From Pseudorasbora parva (taxonomy: Eukaryota > Chordata > Actinopteri > Cypriniformes > Gobionidae), in NCBI RefSeq assembly GCF_024679245.1, contig NC_090188.1, forward strand, positions 34,542,951 through 34,606,950: a stretch of 64,000 nucleotides of DNA, in the 5' to 3' direction. The position numbers were made by a program, and so were the translations under genes. This document shows, one piece after another, positions 51,908 to 63,000 of this stretch (the stretch's first letter is position 1; each line of letters opens with the position of its first letter). The notes below the pieces were generated by a model. The model made no database searches. It was not told the DNA's origin and saw only the letters and a list, made by a program, of their open reading frames with translations.

Positions 51908-52390
51908 GTTTGTAACACTTTACAATTCGGGTTGCACTAATATGCATTAATTCATGTTTAACTAATGCACAGATAATCATGAGTTAATGTATTACTAATG
52001 GTGAACTATCCCTTTTATTAATGATTAGTGCATCAGCAACTTATGAAGATTATACATGATTAATAGATTAAGTAATCATTAAATTGCTATTAGTTAAGTT
52101 AAATGCCACAATGTATTAATTCATTAATAACATTATATTAAGCTAATAATTTAAATGTATGTGTTAATTGCCACAAAGCCTGCCATGCATTTCAACTTCC
52201 AGTTGTCTGGTTTAATTCATCATCAGCTAATGATTTATCAAGGTATCATTATGTTATGACTTTACTTGTTGGGGCACATGACTACTAACTAATTGATTAA
52301 GTAATTTGTAATTGTGGTTATGGGTTTTGAATTAATTTTGAATTAGTTAGTCATGTGCCCCTACAAGTAAAGTCCTAACATAATGATATT
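51908..52390. mobile_element. AT-rich MITE-like repeat with terminal hairpin
   Basis: 51908-52340 matches 57930-58335 inside the hAT MITE (shared TAATGCACAGATAATCATGA, ATGATTAATAGATTAAGTAA, GAATTAATTTTGAATTAGTT). Its last part is a hairpin: 52246-52301 (ATTATGTTATGACTTTACTT then GGGGCACATGAC) is inverted at 52340-52390. The ends of the whole unit are approximate. Confidence 0.7.
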
Positions 52391-52613
52391 TATGTTTAAA
52401 TAATTGATTTATATTCCGGGCTCTATCTAATTCTTTCTTTTTGTCTTTCTTATCATCGTCATCTGTCTTTTTCCATTTGCCCATCTTTATTTTATGAGCC
52501 GGTGCCACTTGAGGAATTGGCCATTTGGATTGTTTCTCCGCCATAAGCAAAGCTGCAGCACCGGTAATCTTGAATTTGAACGCCTGTATGCACTTACGAA
52601 ATTGCATGTCCAT
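52391..52613 (-). other. unassigned ORF segment outside the MITE
   Basis: The open frame 52613-52347 starts MDMQFRKCIQAFKFK and has a strongly charged stretch (GKWKKTDDDDKKDKKKELDR). Its last ~15 residues are MITE sequence. The charged part is GC-richer than its surroundings. It could be a captured exon or retrocopy fragment of a host gene, but I do not recognise the protein. Confidence 0.3.
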
Positions 52614-53246
<633 letters not shown>

Positions 53247-53378
53247 TGATGCTATAAGCACACAATCAAATTCAAACTGGCCATAACAAGCACACATGCA
53301 GTTTTTTTTATTCATCTATACATTAGAGAAAAGCAAATAATTTGTAGTTAAAATATTTACATAGTGTCTTATATAAAG

Positions 53379-53380
<2 letters not shown>

Positions 53381-53415
<35 letters not shown>
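53381..53415. repeat. (CT)n microsatellite
   Basis: This is a CT run of about 17 units directly before the Tx1-type LINE at 53416. Confidence 0.97.
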
Positions 53416-53418
<3 letters not shown>

Positions 53419-53604
53419 CGGAAGTTGAGTGAGTGGACACGAGCTTGGGAGCGTGTGTTTGGCCTGAGTGTTTATTTTTCTTCTCTTTTTTCCCCCTTTT
53501 TTCTAAGTCTTTTCTATGTTTATTTAAGGGGTTTGTTTATTTTAGTGGTGTAGTTTAAGTGGTTAGTTTTGTGTTTGCGGCGACAACCGGTGTAACTGAG
53601 AGTC

Positions 53605-53867
53605 ATGCCGTTTCGTGGAGTTGACGGCTTGAGACGCTCACACGCCGACATTCGTTTAAACTTTTTCTGACTGTGGAGCATTCTGTGGAGGATTGCGCTT
53701 TAGCAGTCAGCGAGATTGCTGGATATGATAGCGTTAAATCCCCGTCTAGGATGAACAATGGTGTTATGATTTTTGTGGACAGTTTTGATAAAATTGCAAC
53801 AATTGTTGAGAAAGGTGTAACGATTCGAGATATTTTGATTCACTTGTTAATCCGGCAAAGAAGATAA
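53605..53867 (+). pseudogene. Tx1-A ORF1 N-terminal fragment
   Basis: The frame from 53673 gives MEHSVEDCALAVSEIAGYDS then SRMNNGVMIFVDSFDKIATI. This parallels Tx1-B ORF1 (IEDCSIAFAKVVGY then SRMNGTFVLFLDDVNKV). An upstream ATG at 53605 is out of frame after about 20 codons. The product would be the LINE RNA-binding protein. Confidence 0.72.
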
Positions 53868-55071
53868 TTTTGTTGCAAATCCCTCCATTCATTAGTAGTG
53901 AACAGCTGATGTCACCAATCAGAATGATTTCTCTCGGCTGTAGAGAAGAAGTTGTTGACTTCTTTTGGGATTGTCTGCATTGGACGCCTCAAAGTGTATT
54001 ATTTTTGCCAGAAGATGAAGGAGGACAAGGCTTAATTCATCTGAGCAGCAGAGGGGCAACCTTTCGTTTTCAGTTCATGCAGAGGTTGTTGTGTGGTCCC
54101 ACAGATCTGCTATGGAGACCACTGTCATGTACTATTTTGAATACTCTTGGTGGACTTGGACTAAATAGAACGTTGTTTCTGATGGATCTAAAACATCTCA
54201 ACACCAGCGGATTACAGGGTTTTTTTTACCATGGACTATTCAAAGTCTGGAATCTGTTTAAAAAAGAGAGGACCGAATATCACAGTTCACTGTATTGGCT
54301 TCTTCAAGAGCCAGATATATGGATCTCGTTTGAGTGCAACCTGTCAAATAGCTCCCAGTTTACTCAGATTGTTTTGTATGTCTAATGCAGTGAACTTGGA
54401 ACATGGTATTAAGTTTACAGGTGCAAACATGGACAATGCTCTTAACATTGGCTCTCATTTAAAGGTGTATTCTGTGTAAAGAAACTTACAGACTCTGAAT
54501 CAACATTGTTGCATTCTTATTTTGATGGTTCTTCTCAACCTTGTGTTAATGATGTTTTTCCACTGATGAAGGTTCTCCCAGATTTTAAAGACTGTTCAGT
54601 TTTTTGTTTTTTTTAGAAACCAATAATTCCTTTTTGTCGGTGAATGACTGATAAGAAATTGTTATAAAGCTTGATAGTTAAAATTCTGAACAAAGATAAA
54701 TTAAATGGTAGAATTGACACCCATGGAGAGCTCGCTTAGGTTTGATTGACGGTGTTGGACCTGAATGGAGAGCACTGTATAAATCACCATTGGTAAAGAA
54801 GGTTGCTGACTTGCAGTGGAGGGGTTTACATACAGCTGTAGCTCTTAATGCTTTTATCTCTGTTACAAACTCTGATGCTAATCATGATTGCCCTTTTTGT
54901 ACTCTTCGCGAGACCGTTTTTCATTGTTATATGGAATGTTGTCGTCTTTTTGGTATTGTTCTCTATGTTGGCAGACCAATTATTTGGTGTAGTTTTTTTC
55001 CATACATATGTTTATTTTTGGTTATAGGTATTCCCAAAAAAAGAGGGAGTAATGTCAACTCTTTAACTTGA
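53868..55071 (+). pseudogene. Tx1-A ORF2 C-terminal part
   Basis: EVVDFFWDCLHWTPQSVLFL, GGQGLIHLSSRGATFRFQFM and FFYHGLFKVWNLFKKE correspond to Tx1-B at 61690-62020. A later frame (54742-55071) reads PEWRALYKSPLVKKVADLQW, VALNAFISVTNS and CPFCTLRETVFHCYMEC, the conserved C-terminal Cys-rich motif (C-x2-C, then H-x3-4-C) of Tx1/L1-type LINEs. Several stops intervene. Confidence 0.8.
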
Positions 55072-55360
55072 TATTGGGAAGAGCAAATATGGCTGTGCAT
55101 ATGAGTAAAAAAAATAAGGTTGAAGGTTCTACAGATGATAATGCTGTTTTTGTATTTGTCAAGAATAGATTTTAATTGATTTGATGAATGAGCTAGGAAA
55201 ATTGTCCAACATATGTTGTAATAAAGATGTGCTCTACTCTGTTGTAGAGAATAATTTAATATTCAAGAGTGTGTTAATCTAATATGATTGAGGTTTGTTT
55301 TTTATAATTGTTTTAATAAAGTATTCAACTCTCAACTCGTGTGAGCGTGTGCTGTCGTAG

Positions 55361-56330
55361 ATGGCAGCAGCAGAGAGCGTACAGCTTGACAAGCTAATGC
55401 AACGGAATGGCATTAAATTTATCTCAGCGGAGTACTGCTCTATAGAGGACTGCAGCATAGCATTTGCTAAAGTTGTGGGATATCGGAGTAGCTTGTCGGC
55501 ATCTAGGATGAACGGTACATTTGTTTTGTTTCTAGATGACGTGAACAAGGTTAATGGGATATGATTCGTTGAATGATTCCACCTTTTATAAAGGATGAAG
55601 TGATCCAAAGAGAACTGGCCAGGCATGAAAAAGTTGTTTCGCAGTTTGAAAAATCACCTTAAATTGCAAATCAGCGCAGTTGAAGCAAGTTGTTTCTTTC
55701 CGACGGCAGGTGTAAATGACTCTGAACAATGAGAGTGCGGAGCTGAATCTCGCAATAAAGTTTAGAATTGATGATTTTGACCATGTGATTTACGTTACAT
55801 CGGAGGCAATGAAGTGTTTTAAATGTGGACAAGGAGGACATCTTGCTCGTGAGTGTCGCGAGAATCTGGAACATGATGCAGTAAGGAATAATATTGAAGG
55901 TGAGGGACTGAAAGATAATGTGAAGATTGGAAATCAGGAAAGAGAAGGGGAAGTGTGAGAATGGTGAACAAACTTATCTAGGAGAATCTATAAATAGGAG
56001 TAATGAGGAAGAAATAGGAGAAGGGGAAATTGAAAAAAAAATGCTGCTGGCCCTTATGTGAATGTAGAAGTGTCAGAAGACATTGATATGGTGGAGGATG
56101 ACAATTTGTTTAAAACACCGAATTTAAAGAGAAAACAAGTGGGAAAAACTAGAGGAAAAAAGCTAGGAAAGAAGGTGACCAGACAAAGGCAAAGATGGTT
56201 CAAGAAACTATGGCTAACAATGAACACAGTAACTCAGATGATTCTGTGATAGGAAGTGAGTGTGAATCCATAAGTTCAGTTGATTCAGTCTTTCAAAGAA
56301 GATCTGGGAGGAGTGCATACACCTTTGAAA
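55361..56330 (+). pseudogene. Tx1-B ORF1 with CCHC zinc knuckle
   Basis: The start at 55361 (MAAAESVQLDKLMQRNGIKF) gives 67 residues before a stop. Other frames continue RRQVYMTLNNESAELNLAIK-like sequence and, at 55716-55958, FRIDDFDHVIYVTSEAMKCF with CFKCGQGGHLAREC, a perfect C-x2-C-x4-H-x4-C knuckle. An acidic/basic low-complexity tail (KRKQVGKTRGKKLGKKV) follows to about 56250. It is the nucleic-acid-binding partner of ORF2 in the LINE particle. Confidence 0.82.
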
Positions 56331-56603
56331 AAATGTAATCTTTTTTGCAGAACAAAAAAGGTATGAATGGAGTTTAAGTAAAATATTTTTTTCCAGATAC
56401 TGAAATGTTCATAGAGGCTGCAAGAACGTCAATGAAAGATTTTGTTCTAGGGGGTCTCACAGAACAGGAAGTATATAGGTTAAAAAAAATTAGTTCAAAA
56501 GGTGAGACCAAATATATTAAATGATGAAAAGGAAGTGCTTTAATTTTTTCTTTGTCAATTTCTTGTTTTTGTTTTGCACAGTTTCTTTTTTTTTTCATTT
56601 ATT

Positions 56604-57164
56604 TATGAGTAATTTAAGACTTGGCAGCTTGAACATAAATGGTGCAAGGGATTTTAGGAAAAGAGCAATACTTATATGAGTTGATAAGACAACAAAAAGA
56701 TTGATGTTATGTTTCTTCAAGAAACACAGTGATATACAACTGTGTTATAAAGTGATTTAAAAAATGAAAGCGATATAAAAGTGATATGAAAAATTAAAGT
56801 GAATGGATGATGGAATGGGAAGGAAAGGTTATAGTGAGGCATAAGACTACCACTAGTGGAGGTGTAGCAATTTTACTAAGAAAAAATACTCCAGTCTTAT
56901 GTGAAGTAGAGCATGTAGTCGGGGGACAGTTTTTGAAAGTACAGCTTGAGTTTGAACATGTTTCTATTGTATTTATAAATGTGTATGCCCCAGTACTGGG
57001 AAGTGAACGAGTGTTGTTTTTAAACAAAGTTAGATATATTGTAAACATATCTCATAATATTGTAAAACTGAAGAGGTTTTTTTTTTTATTATTTTTTTTT
57101 TTTTTTAGGGGGTGATTTTAATTGTACAGAAGATGATAAAATTGATAGAAATCATAAGGAAACA
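56604..57164 (+). pseudogene. Tx1-B ORF2 AP endonuclease, N-terminal part
   Basis: From 56604: MSNLRLGSLNINGARDFRKR (SLNINGARD is the usual start), then after frameshifts MLCFFKKH-like (normally VxxLQET), TTTSGGVAILLRKNTPVL, VSIVFINVYAPVLGSERVLF and, after an expanded T tract (57078-57108), GGDFNCTEDDKIDRNHKETH. Catalytic motifs are recognisable but broken. Gypsy-3 interrupts it at 57165. Confidence 0.8.
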
Positions 57165-57169
57165 CATAT

Positions 57170-58762
57170 TGTCACAGGTACAGAGAATGCAGGAGACAAA
57201 GGTGTTAGTTAGCTGAGTTTATTGAGCACCAGAGAGGGAAAATGAAGTGAAGTGCAGGTGGGCAGGTGAATGAGTCTTCATGAGGGTAGTGGGAATCGCT
57301 GGAGAGATCGCTGGAGATAATCAATGGAGACTTTGCTGAAGAATTCACTGGAGACACACACACCGGACAGGGAAACACGAGGAGATTCTGACAAGAGACG
57401 TAGAAGATCACAGGGATACTTTGAGGGAGTCCTGAGGTAAAGCAAAGAGCGGTAGTACCTTATCATAGTCAAGACCGGACCGTGACTGATTGGGTGTGTG
57501 TGTCTTTTGTGCTATGGTAGATTGGGGTGGTGATGAGGATCAGGTGTGCATGATTAGTATTCGGGAGAGGGTGTGCGTTGTGAGCAGGGGTGGTAAGTAA
57601 TCAAGTAAAAATACTTTGATACTTTACTTAAGTATTTTTTTCGGGGATCTGTACTTTACTTGAGTATATTTTATTTGCATCTACTTTTACTCTTACTCCA
57701 CTACAATATTAAAGGCAAAGTTTACTTTTTACTCCAATACATTTCCCCATGCCCGCTCCAAGTATTAAGTATTTATTACACTTGATTTCCACACCAGTCT
57801 GGTCGGTCATGGATGATCCAGTCGGGTATAGACTTGGAAAAGCTGACAAGTCAGGTCTGCCACACTAACGTTAGCTCAGTGTTTCCCCAACTTTTTTATT
57901 TTGCGGCACACAATTTACTATGAAAACATCAGTAACATTTTACAATACAGGTGCACTATTATAATTCATGCCTAACTAATGCACAGATAATCATGAGTTA
58001 ATGTATTACTAATGAAGAACTAAACCATTTATAAATGATTACCATCAGCAACTAATGAACATTCTCTATGATTAATAGATTAAGTAATATATGAATTGCT
58101 ATTGACATCATTAATTCCCTAAAACATATTATATTAACTAATAATGTAAATTCATGTATTCAAAGCCATGCATTCCGACTCTCAGTTGTCTGTTTAATTC
58201 ATCATTAATCATAACAATTGGCAAAATCAGATTATGACTTAACTTGTTGAGGCACATGACTATTAACTAATTGTTACGTAAAGTCATTGTGGTTATGGCT
58301 TTTGAATTAATTTTGAATTAGTTAATAGTATCTTGCTCCTCATCTGTTTTATGGAGCTAATGTTATGGAACATGTCTATTTTAAGTTTAACCCCTATACT
58401 GCGTTAAGGTGCTTCATTGTCTCCTATTAATTGCAAATCTAACAAATTCTTAATTGCAGTATCTAATCTTATCATTTGTTCAATTAAAGCATTGCATATC
58501 AGTCCCAAAAGATTTTATCTGCTTAATTATTGATATTTACAGTTAATTTGAATATTTACTTTTTACTTTCGGTACTTGAGTACGTTTTAAATCTGATACT
58601 TTTGTACTTTTACTCAAGTGATGTTTGAATGGAGGACTTTCTACTTTTACTGGAGTATTTTTTTAATTAGGTATATATACTTTCACTCGAGTATAACCTT
58701 TGAGTACTTTTACCACCTCTGGTTGTGAGTGGGTGACGTTGGAGCCTGGCGTGTCTGTGACA
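57170..58762 (-). repeat. Gypsy-3 3' LTR with hAT MITE insert
   Basis: The LTR starts TGTCACAGACACGCCAGGCT (58762, minus strand) and ends CTCTGTACCTGTGACA (57170). Removing the MITE and one duplication copy leaves about 450 bp. The first 20 bp match the remnant at the other end of Gypsy-3. Confidence 0.83.
57585..58721. mobile_element. hAT MITE, 1.14 kb, inside the Gypsy-3 LTR
   Basis: GTTGTGAG at 57577-57584 and 58722-58729 is an 8-bp duplication. The ends CAGGGGTGGTAAGTAATCAA and, inverted, CAGAGGTGGTAAAAGTACTC carry the hAT CAG start. AAGTA/TACTT motifs recur through the subterminal 100-150 bp. The core (57930-58335) is the AT-rich repeat also seen at 51908-52340. There is no transposase. 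Confidence 0.9.
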
Positions 58763-60062
58763 TTACAACCCTGTCTGATGGTTCTCCGGACCAGGGAAAC
58801 AGGGGAGGTAGCCGAACCGCACTGGAAAGGGGTCAGTCCCTTGGTGGCTTGGCGAAGGGAGTTTTGAGCGTACTCGGCCCAACCCAGGAACTGGTTCCAG
58901 GAGTCCTGGTGACCATGGCAGAAGGTACGGAGGAAGCCACCAATCTCATGGATCTTCCTCTCCGTCTGCCCGTTGGTCTGTGGGTGGTATCCTGAAGACA
59001 GACTCACGGTCACACCTAGGAGCATGAAGAACGCCTTCCATAACCGGGAAGTGAACTGTGGGCCTCGGTCTGACACAATGTCTTCAGGAATTCCATAATA
59101 TCGGAAGAGGGTGTTGAATAGTACCTCTGCTGTCTCTAGGGCTGTGGGCAGGCCCCTCAGAGGGATAAAATGACAGGACTTAGAAAAACGGTCCACGACT
59201 ACTAAGGCTTCTTTGAGGGTGTTGAAGGCATCCGTGACCACTGGAGTACAGGACAGAGACTTGGGCTTACTGTGCAGGAGGTGAGTGAGAGGGCTGGTGA
59301 TGATGCTGTAGTTCTTGATGAATCGACGGTAGAAGTTAGAGAAATCAGGAAATTGCTGGAGCTCTTTTATGATGGAAGGTGTGGGCCAGGTCCGTACTGC
59401 GTCCACCTTCCCCTTGTCCATCCAGATACAACTGCTGTCGATGGAGTATCCAAGGGACTGCACTGAGGGCTGATGGAAGGAGCATTTCTCGGCTTTGAGG
59501 TAGAGCTGGAACTCCCTCAGGCGTTGCAGGACCTCCGCAACGTGACAGGGATGTTCGGCAAGGCTCCGGGAGTAAATTAAGATGTCGTCGATGTAAACCA
59601 AGACAGATCGGTGGAGGAACTCCCGGAGCACCTCACGAATGAAATGGAATACGGAGGGGGCGTTTACCAGGCCATAGGGCATCACCAGATATTCGTAGTG
59701 GCCAGTAGGGGTCACAAAGGCGGTCTTCCACTAGTCCCCCTCACGTATCCGGATGAGGTTGTCCGTGCTGTGGAGGTCCAACTTGGTGAAGACAGTGGCA
59801 CACTGGAGATGTTCTAGCGCGGATGGGACGAGAGGAAGGGGTTATCTGAAATTAACTGTTATTTTATTCAGAGCTCGGTAATCGATGCAGGGCCGCAATC
59901 CTCCGTCCTTCTTGGCCAAGAAAGAAAAACAACAGTAGCCCTGATGTAATTCTCCATGGCCTTCTCCTCTGGTAGGGAAATGGGATAAATCTTTCCCCTG
60001 GGCACTGGTTCACCCGGAAGCAGGTCAATGGCGCAGTCCCATGGCCGGTGGGGAGGCAGCTT
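58763..60062 (-). pseudogene. Gypsy-3 pol: RT fused in frame to integrase core
   Basis: The first frame (60137-59868) gives [20 protein letters not shown] then a deletion ([18 protein letters not shown], with the usual [11 protein letters not shown] out of frame). The second frame runs 350 residues open (59715-58663). It has YEYLVMPYGLVNAPSVFHFI, VYIDDILIYSRSLAEH (Y-x-D-D intact, residues 41-44), WPTPSIIKELQQFPDFSNFY, then at about residue 170 an in-frame deletion joins FNTLKEA to LVVVDRFSKSCHFIPL of integrase. Integrase catalytic D175, D216 (SDRGPQF) and E252 (NGQTERK) are all present. RNase H and the zinc domain are gone. The ORF reads through into the LTR and MITE. Confidence 0.87.
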
Positions 60063-60090
60063 GGAAGCCTGGCATGTCTGTGACACATAT

Positions 60091-61310
60091 GCCTTCGCAG
60101 TGTGTTTTAAAACAAATTCTGAAAGAATGTATAACATTGGAGGGTTCTAAATAAAACAGAGGCAGTACACATGGACATAAGTGAGGGAACATTATTTGAC
60201 AATGGCTAGACAAGACAGGTGGTATTGTTTTAAACATCATTTCTCAGATCATAAAAAGAGAATGTTAGATGATTTGTTGGGGGTTAAAGCACAAGGTGCT
60301 CTGGTACGCTAACGTTTTCAGCGTGTAGCACAGATGGATGACCCAACCAGTTTCTTTTTTGGACTTAAAGAACAATGCATTCCTTGTTATCTGAATCAGG
60401 CACAAAAATTATAGAGGCTAAGAAAAAAAAAAAAGAGCAGTAGGTTTTTATTCTGAGTTATATAAGAGTGGTCATGTGGAGATGAAGGATATAGCCAGCA
60501 AGTTTTATGAGAGCCTGCTTAAAGTTTTGGATGGAGCAAACACTGAGCTGGAAAAACCTTTTACGAAAGGTGAGCTGTATAACGCCCTAAGGAGTATAGA
60601 GTGCGGGAAAGCTCCAGGGATCTACAGAATTTATGTTGCATTTTATAAATCACTCTGGACAGTTTTGGGTGATGATCTTCTGGAGGTGATTAATGACAGC
60701 TTGATCAGAGGGTCGCTGCCGACAAGCTGCCGGAGAGAAGTGATTACCCTGTTACCGAAAAAAGGAGACCTCAGAAACATAAAGAACTGGCGACCTGTGT
60801 CACTCTTATGCTCTGATATAAAAATCCTATCTAAAGCCTTAGCTTCTTAGCTATCAGAAGTGATTGGTGGGGTCATACATATAGACCAGACATACTATGT
60901 TCCCAATAGATTGATCTTTGACAATATTATTTTAATTAGAGATATTTTAGACGTCTCTGGATCATTGGGTTTAGATTTTGGCCTTATTTCTTTAGACCAG
61001 GAAAAAGCCTTTGACCGTTGACCATAAGTACCTCTGTGAGACTCTGAGTGGTTTTGGTTTCAGCCCGGGTTTTATAAAAATTGGGGTGTTGTATGCAAAC
61101 ATTGAGAGTATGCTCAAAATGAATGGAGATGGAGGGTTGAGTGTTCCTTTTACAATTACAAGAGGTATTAGACAAGGGTGTGCACGGGTGGGCATGTTGT
61201 ATGCTTTAGCTAGTGAACCTCTGTTGTTAAGGATTAGGGCAAACATTAATGGGTGGAGTTTACCGCAATCTGAGTGTAAGATTAAGTTATCAGCTTAGGC
61301 TGACAATATC
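60091..61310 (+). pseudogene. Tx1-B ORF2: end of endonuclease and reverse transcriptase
   Basis: After Gypsy-3, frames give QYTW, ARQDRWYCFKHHFSDHKK, then KAQGALVR and LKEQCIPCYL. RT follows at 60476-60850 (FTKGELYNALRSIECGKAPG, LIRGSLPTSCRREVITLLPK, NIKNWRPVSLLCSDIKILSK) and 61011-61298 (HKYLCETLSGFGFSPGFIKI, TRGIRQGCARVGMLYALASE). The catalytic FADD/YADD box reads A-stop-ADN near 61296-61310, so the active site is lost. Confidence 0.85.
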
Positions 61311-61399
61311 GTGGTTATGATAAAAAATCAAAAAGAAGTAAAAACTTTGATAATTGAGTTGGTCAGTTATCTTCAGCTTAAGTAAATTGGTGCAAGAGT

Positions 61400-62700
61400 A
61401 AATCCATTATAGGTGGAAAATGGGAAGTTAGATGCCTTCCTAAACTACCAGCTGGACTTGAGTGGAAGAAAAATGGTTTTAAATATTTGGGTGTTTATCT
61501 TGGAGATGATTCAATGTTGCAAAAAAAATTGGGAAGGGGTTTTGGAAAAAACAAAACATCTGCAAAAATCGAGATGGTTGTAGCCAAAAATGTCCTTTAG
61601 AGGATGTGTGATAATTATTAACAATCTTGTGGCTTCAACGTTCTGGCATTGTTTGGCATGTATTGAGCCGCCAAGTGGACTTCTCGCAAAACTGCAGGCT
61701 GTAATAGTAGATTTTTTCTGGACTAAATTTCACTGGATACCTCAGAGTGTACTTTACCCTAACCCTAACCCTTCCTAGAGGAGAAGGGGAACATGGACTG
61801 AAACACCTGGTCAGCAGAGGAGCAACTTTTCGCTTACAGTTCATTCAGATTTTTAACAGGTCCAGAGGATCTGGTCTGGAGAAATGTTGCTGGATCTATT
61901 TTAAGACAGGATGGAGGTCTGGGTTTGGACTTTACTTTGATTTGAATAGATTCTAACAAGATTCCACTGAATGGACTTTTATAAGGGGATTTTTAGAGTG
62001 TGGAGCTTTTTTAAAAAGGGAAGAGGGGTTTCTGAGTCATCTTTATTTTGGTTTTGGTCGACTGTGTTCGGAGTCAGGTTGGATGAATGTAATGAAATTG
62101 CATGTGGATTTGAAAATGTAATGTGTACTTCAAAAAAGTTTAAATTGTGTGATCTGATAGCTGAGGGTACTGAGTTAAATAACTTGCAAGGGGTAGCATC
62201 TGGTCTAAAATTAAAATCAGAAAGATTGGCAAGAAAATTGTTGGAGGTTTAAAAACAGAGACTTACGATGGAAGAAAAGTTGCTACTTGTGATTTATAGG
62301 GAAGGGAAAGTTTCTCCAAACAATGATTATCTTTTTCCTGAAGTTTTCTTTACTCCTGATCTTAAAGGAGCTAATGGGGAGATGTTAGAGAACTTGGAAG
62401 ATTTAAGTATTCAAGAGGCGACCGTAAGAAATTGTATCGAAACTGTGTTAAAGTTTTAGATAAGGAAGTTTTAAATGGAAGAATAGACACTATTTGGAGA
62501 GACAAATTTGGCTTGGATCAGAGTATAAAACCTGTGTGGAGAGTGTTATATAAACCTTCTTTAGGAAAAAGAGTGGGGGATCTTCAATGGAGGATTTTAC
62601 ACAGGGCAGTTGCTGTCAATGCTTTTATAAGTGTTATTTATCCTACTATGTCTAATGGGTGTCCTTTAAAAAAAAAAAAAAAAGGGAGACAAAAATGAAA
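61400..62700 (+). pseudogene. Tx1-B ORF2 C-terminal region
   Basis: Frames include VDFFWTKFHWIPQSVLY, HLVSRGATFRLQFIQIF, FYKGIFRVWSFFKKGRG, PDLKGANGEMLENLEDLSIQ and WRVLYKPSLGKRVGDLQWRI then VAVNAFISVIYPTMSNGCPL. They parallel Tx1-A. A telomere-like (CCCTAA)n insertion sits at 61757-61772, and a run of 15 A at about 62669-62683 interrupts the terminal Cys motif. Confidence 0.8.
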
Positions 62701-63000
62701 ATTTTACTGTTCAGAGTTTTATTCTTGGTTACCGGTATGTAGCAAAAAATAGAATAAAATTGTAAATTATGAAATGTAAACTTTTAAACTACATTATAGG
62801 TGAAGCAGAAATGGCATTATATTTAAGCAGAAAGAATAAAATTGAAGGGTCAGAAGGATGTGAAGTTGTGTACATTTAAAAAAATAAAAAACAAGATAAA
62901 AATCAAGAGTGTGGATTGATTTTAAATTTTATAAGATGATGAAGGATTTGACTTTTTTTCTTTTTCAAATCAGTGGTTTTTGTTTTGTTGTAGATGATTA

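Larger units (their letters stand above)
53416..55336 (+). mobile_element. Tx1-A: Tx1-type LINE with a large internal deletion
   Basis: The 5' leader and start of ORF1 (to 53867) are joined directly to the C-terminal part of ORF2 and the 3' UTR. Endonuclease and RT are missing. The 3' end reads AATAAAGTATTCAACTCTCA at about 55315-55336, where the leader of Tx1-B begins. Homology to Tx1-B in both ORFs supports the assignment. Confidence 0.8.
57170..60085 (-). mobile_element. Gypsy-3: deleted Ty3/gypsy element inside Tx1-B
   Basis: 5-bp duplication CATAT at 57165-57169 and 60086-60090. On the minus strand it begins TGTCACAGACATGCCAGGCT (60085), the first ~23 bp of the LTR, and jumps straight into RT. 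Pol continues to 58763, followed by the 3' LTR (58762-57170), which is split by a hAT MITE. Gag, protease, most RNase H and the integrase zinc domain are missing. It is a different family from Gypsy-1/2. Confidence 0.86.
55337..63000 (+). mobile_element. Tx1-B: near full-length Tx1-type LINE, interrupted by Gypsy-3
   Basis: ORF1 with a zinc knuckle (55361-56330), endonuclease (56604-57164), then Gypsy-3 (57170-60085), then end of endonuclease, RT and C-terminal region (60091 to about 62990). CATAT at 57165-57169 and 60086-60090 marks the Gypsy-3 insertion, and reading across it restores LINE order. All parts carry stops. The 3' end is approximate: coding similarity fades near 63000 and no poly(A) or repeat tail is clear. 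Confidence 0.8.
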
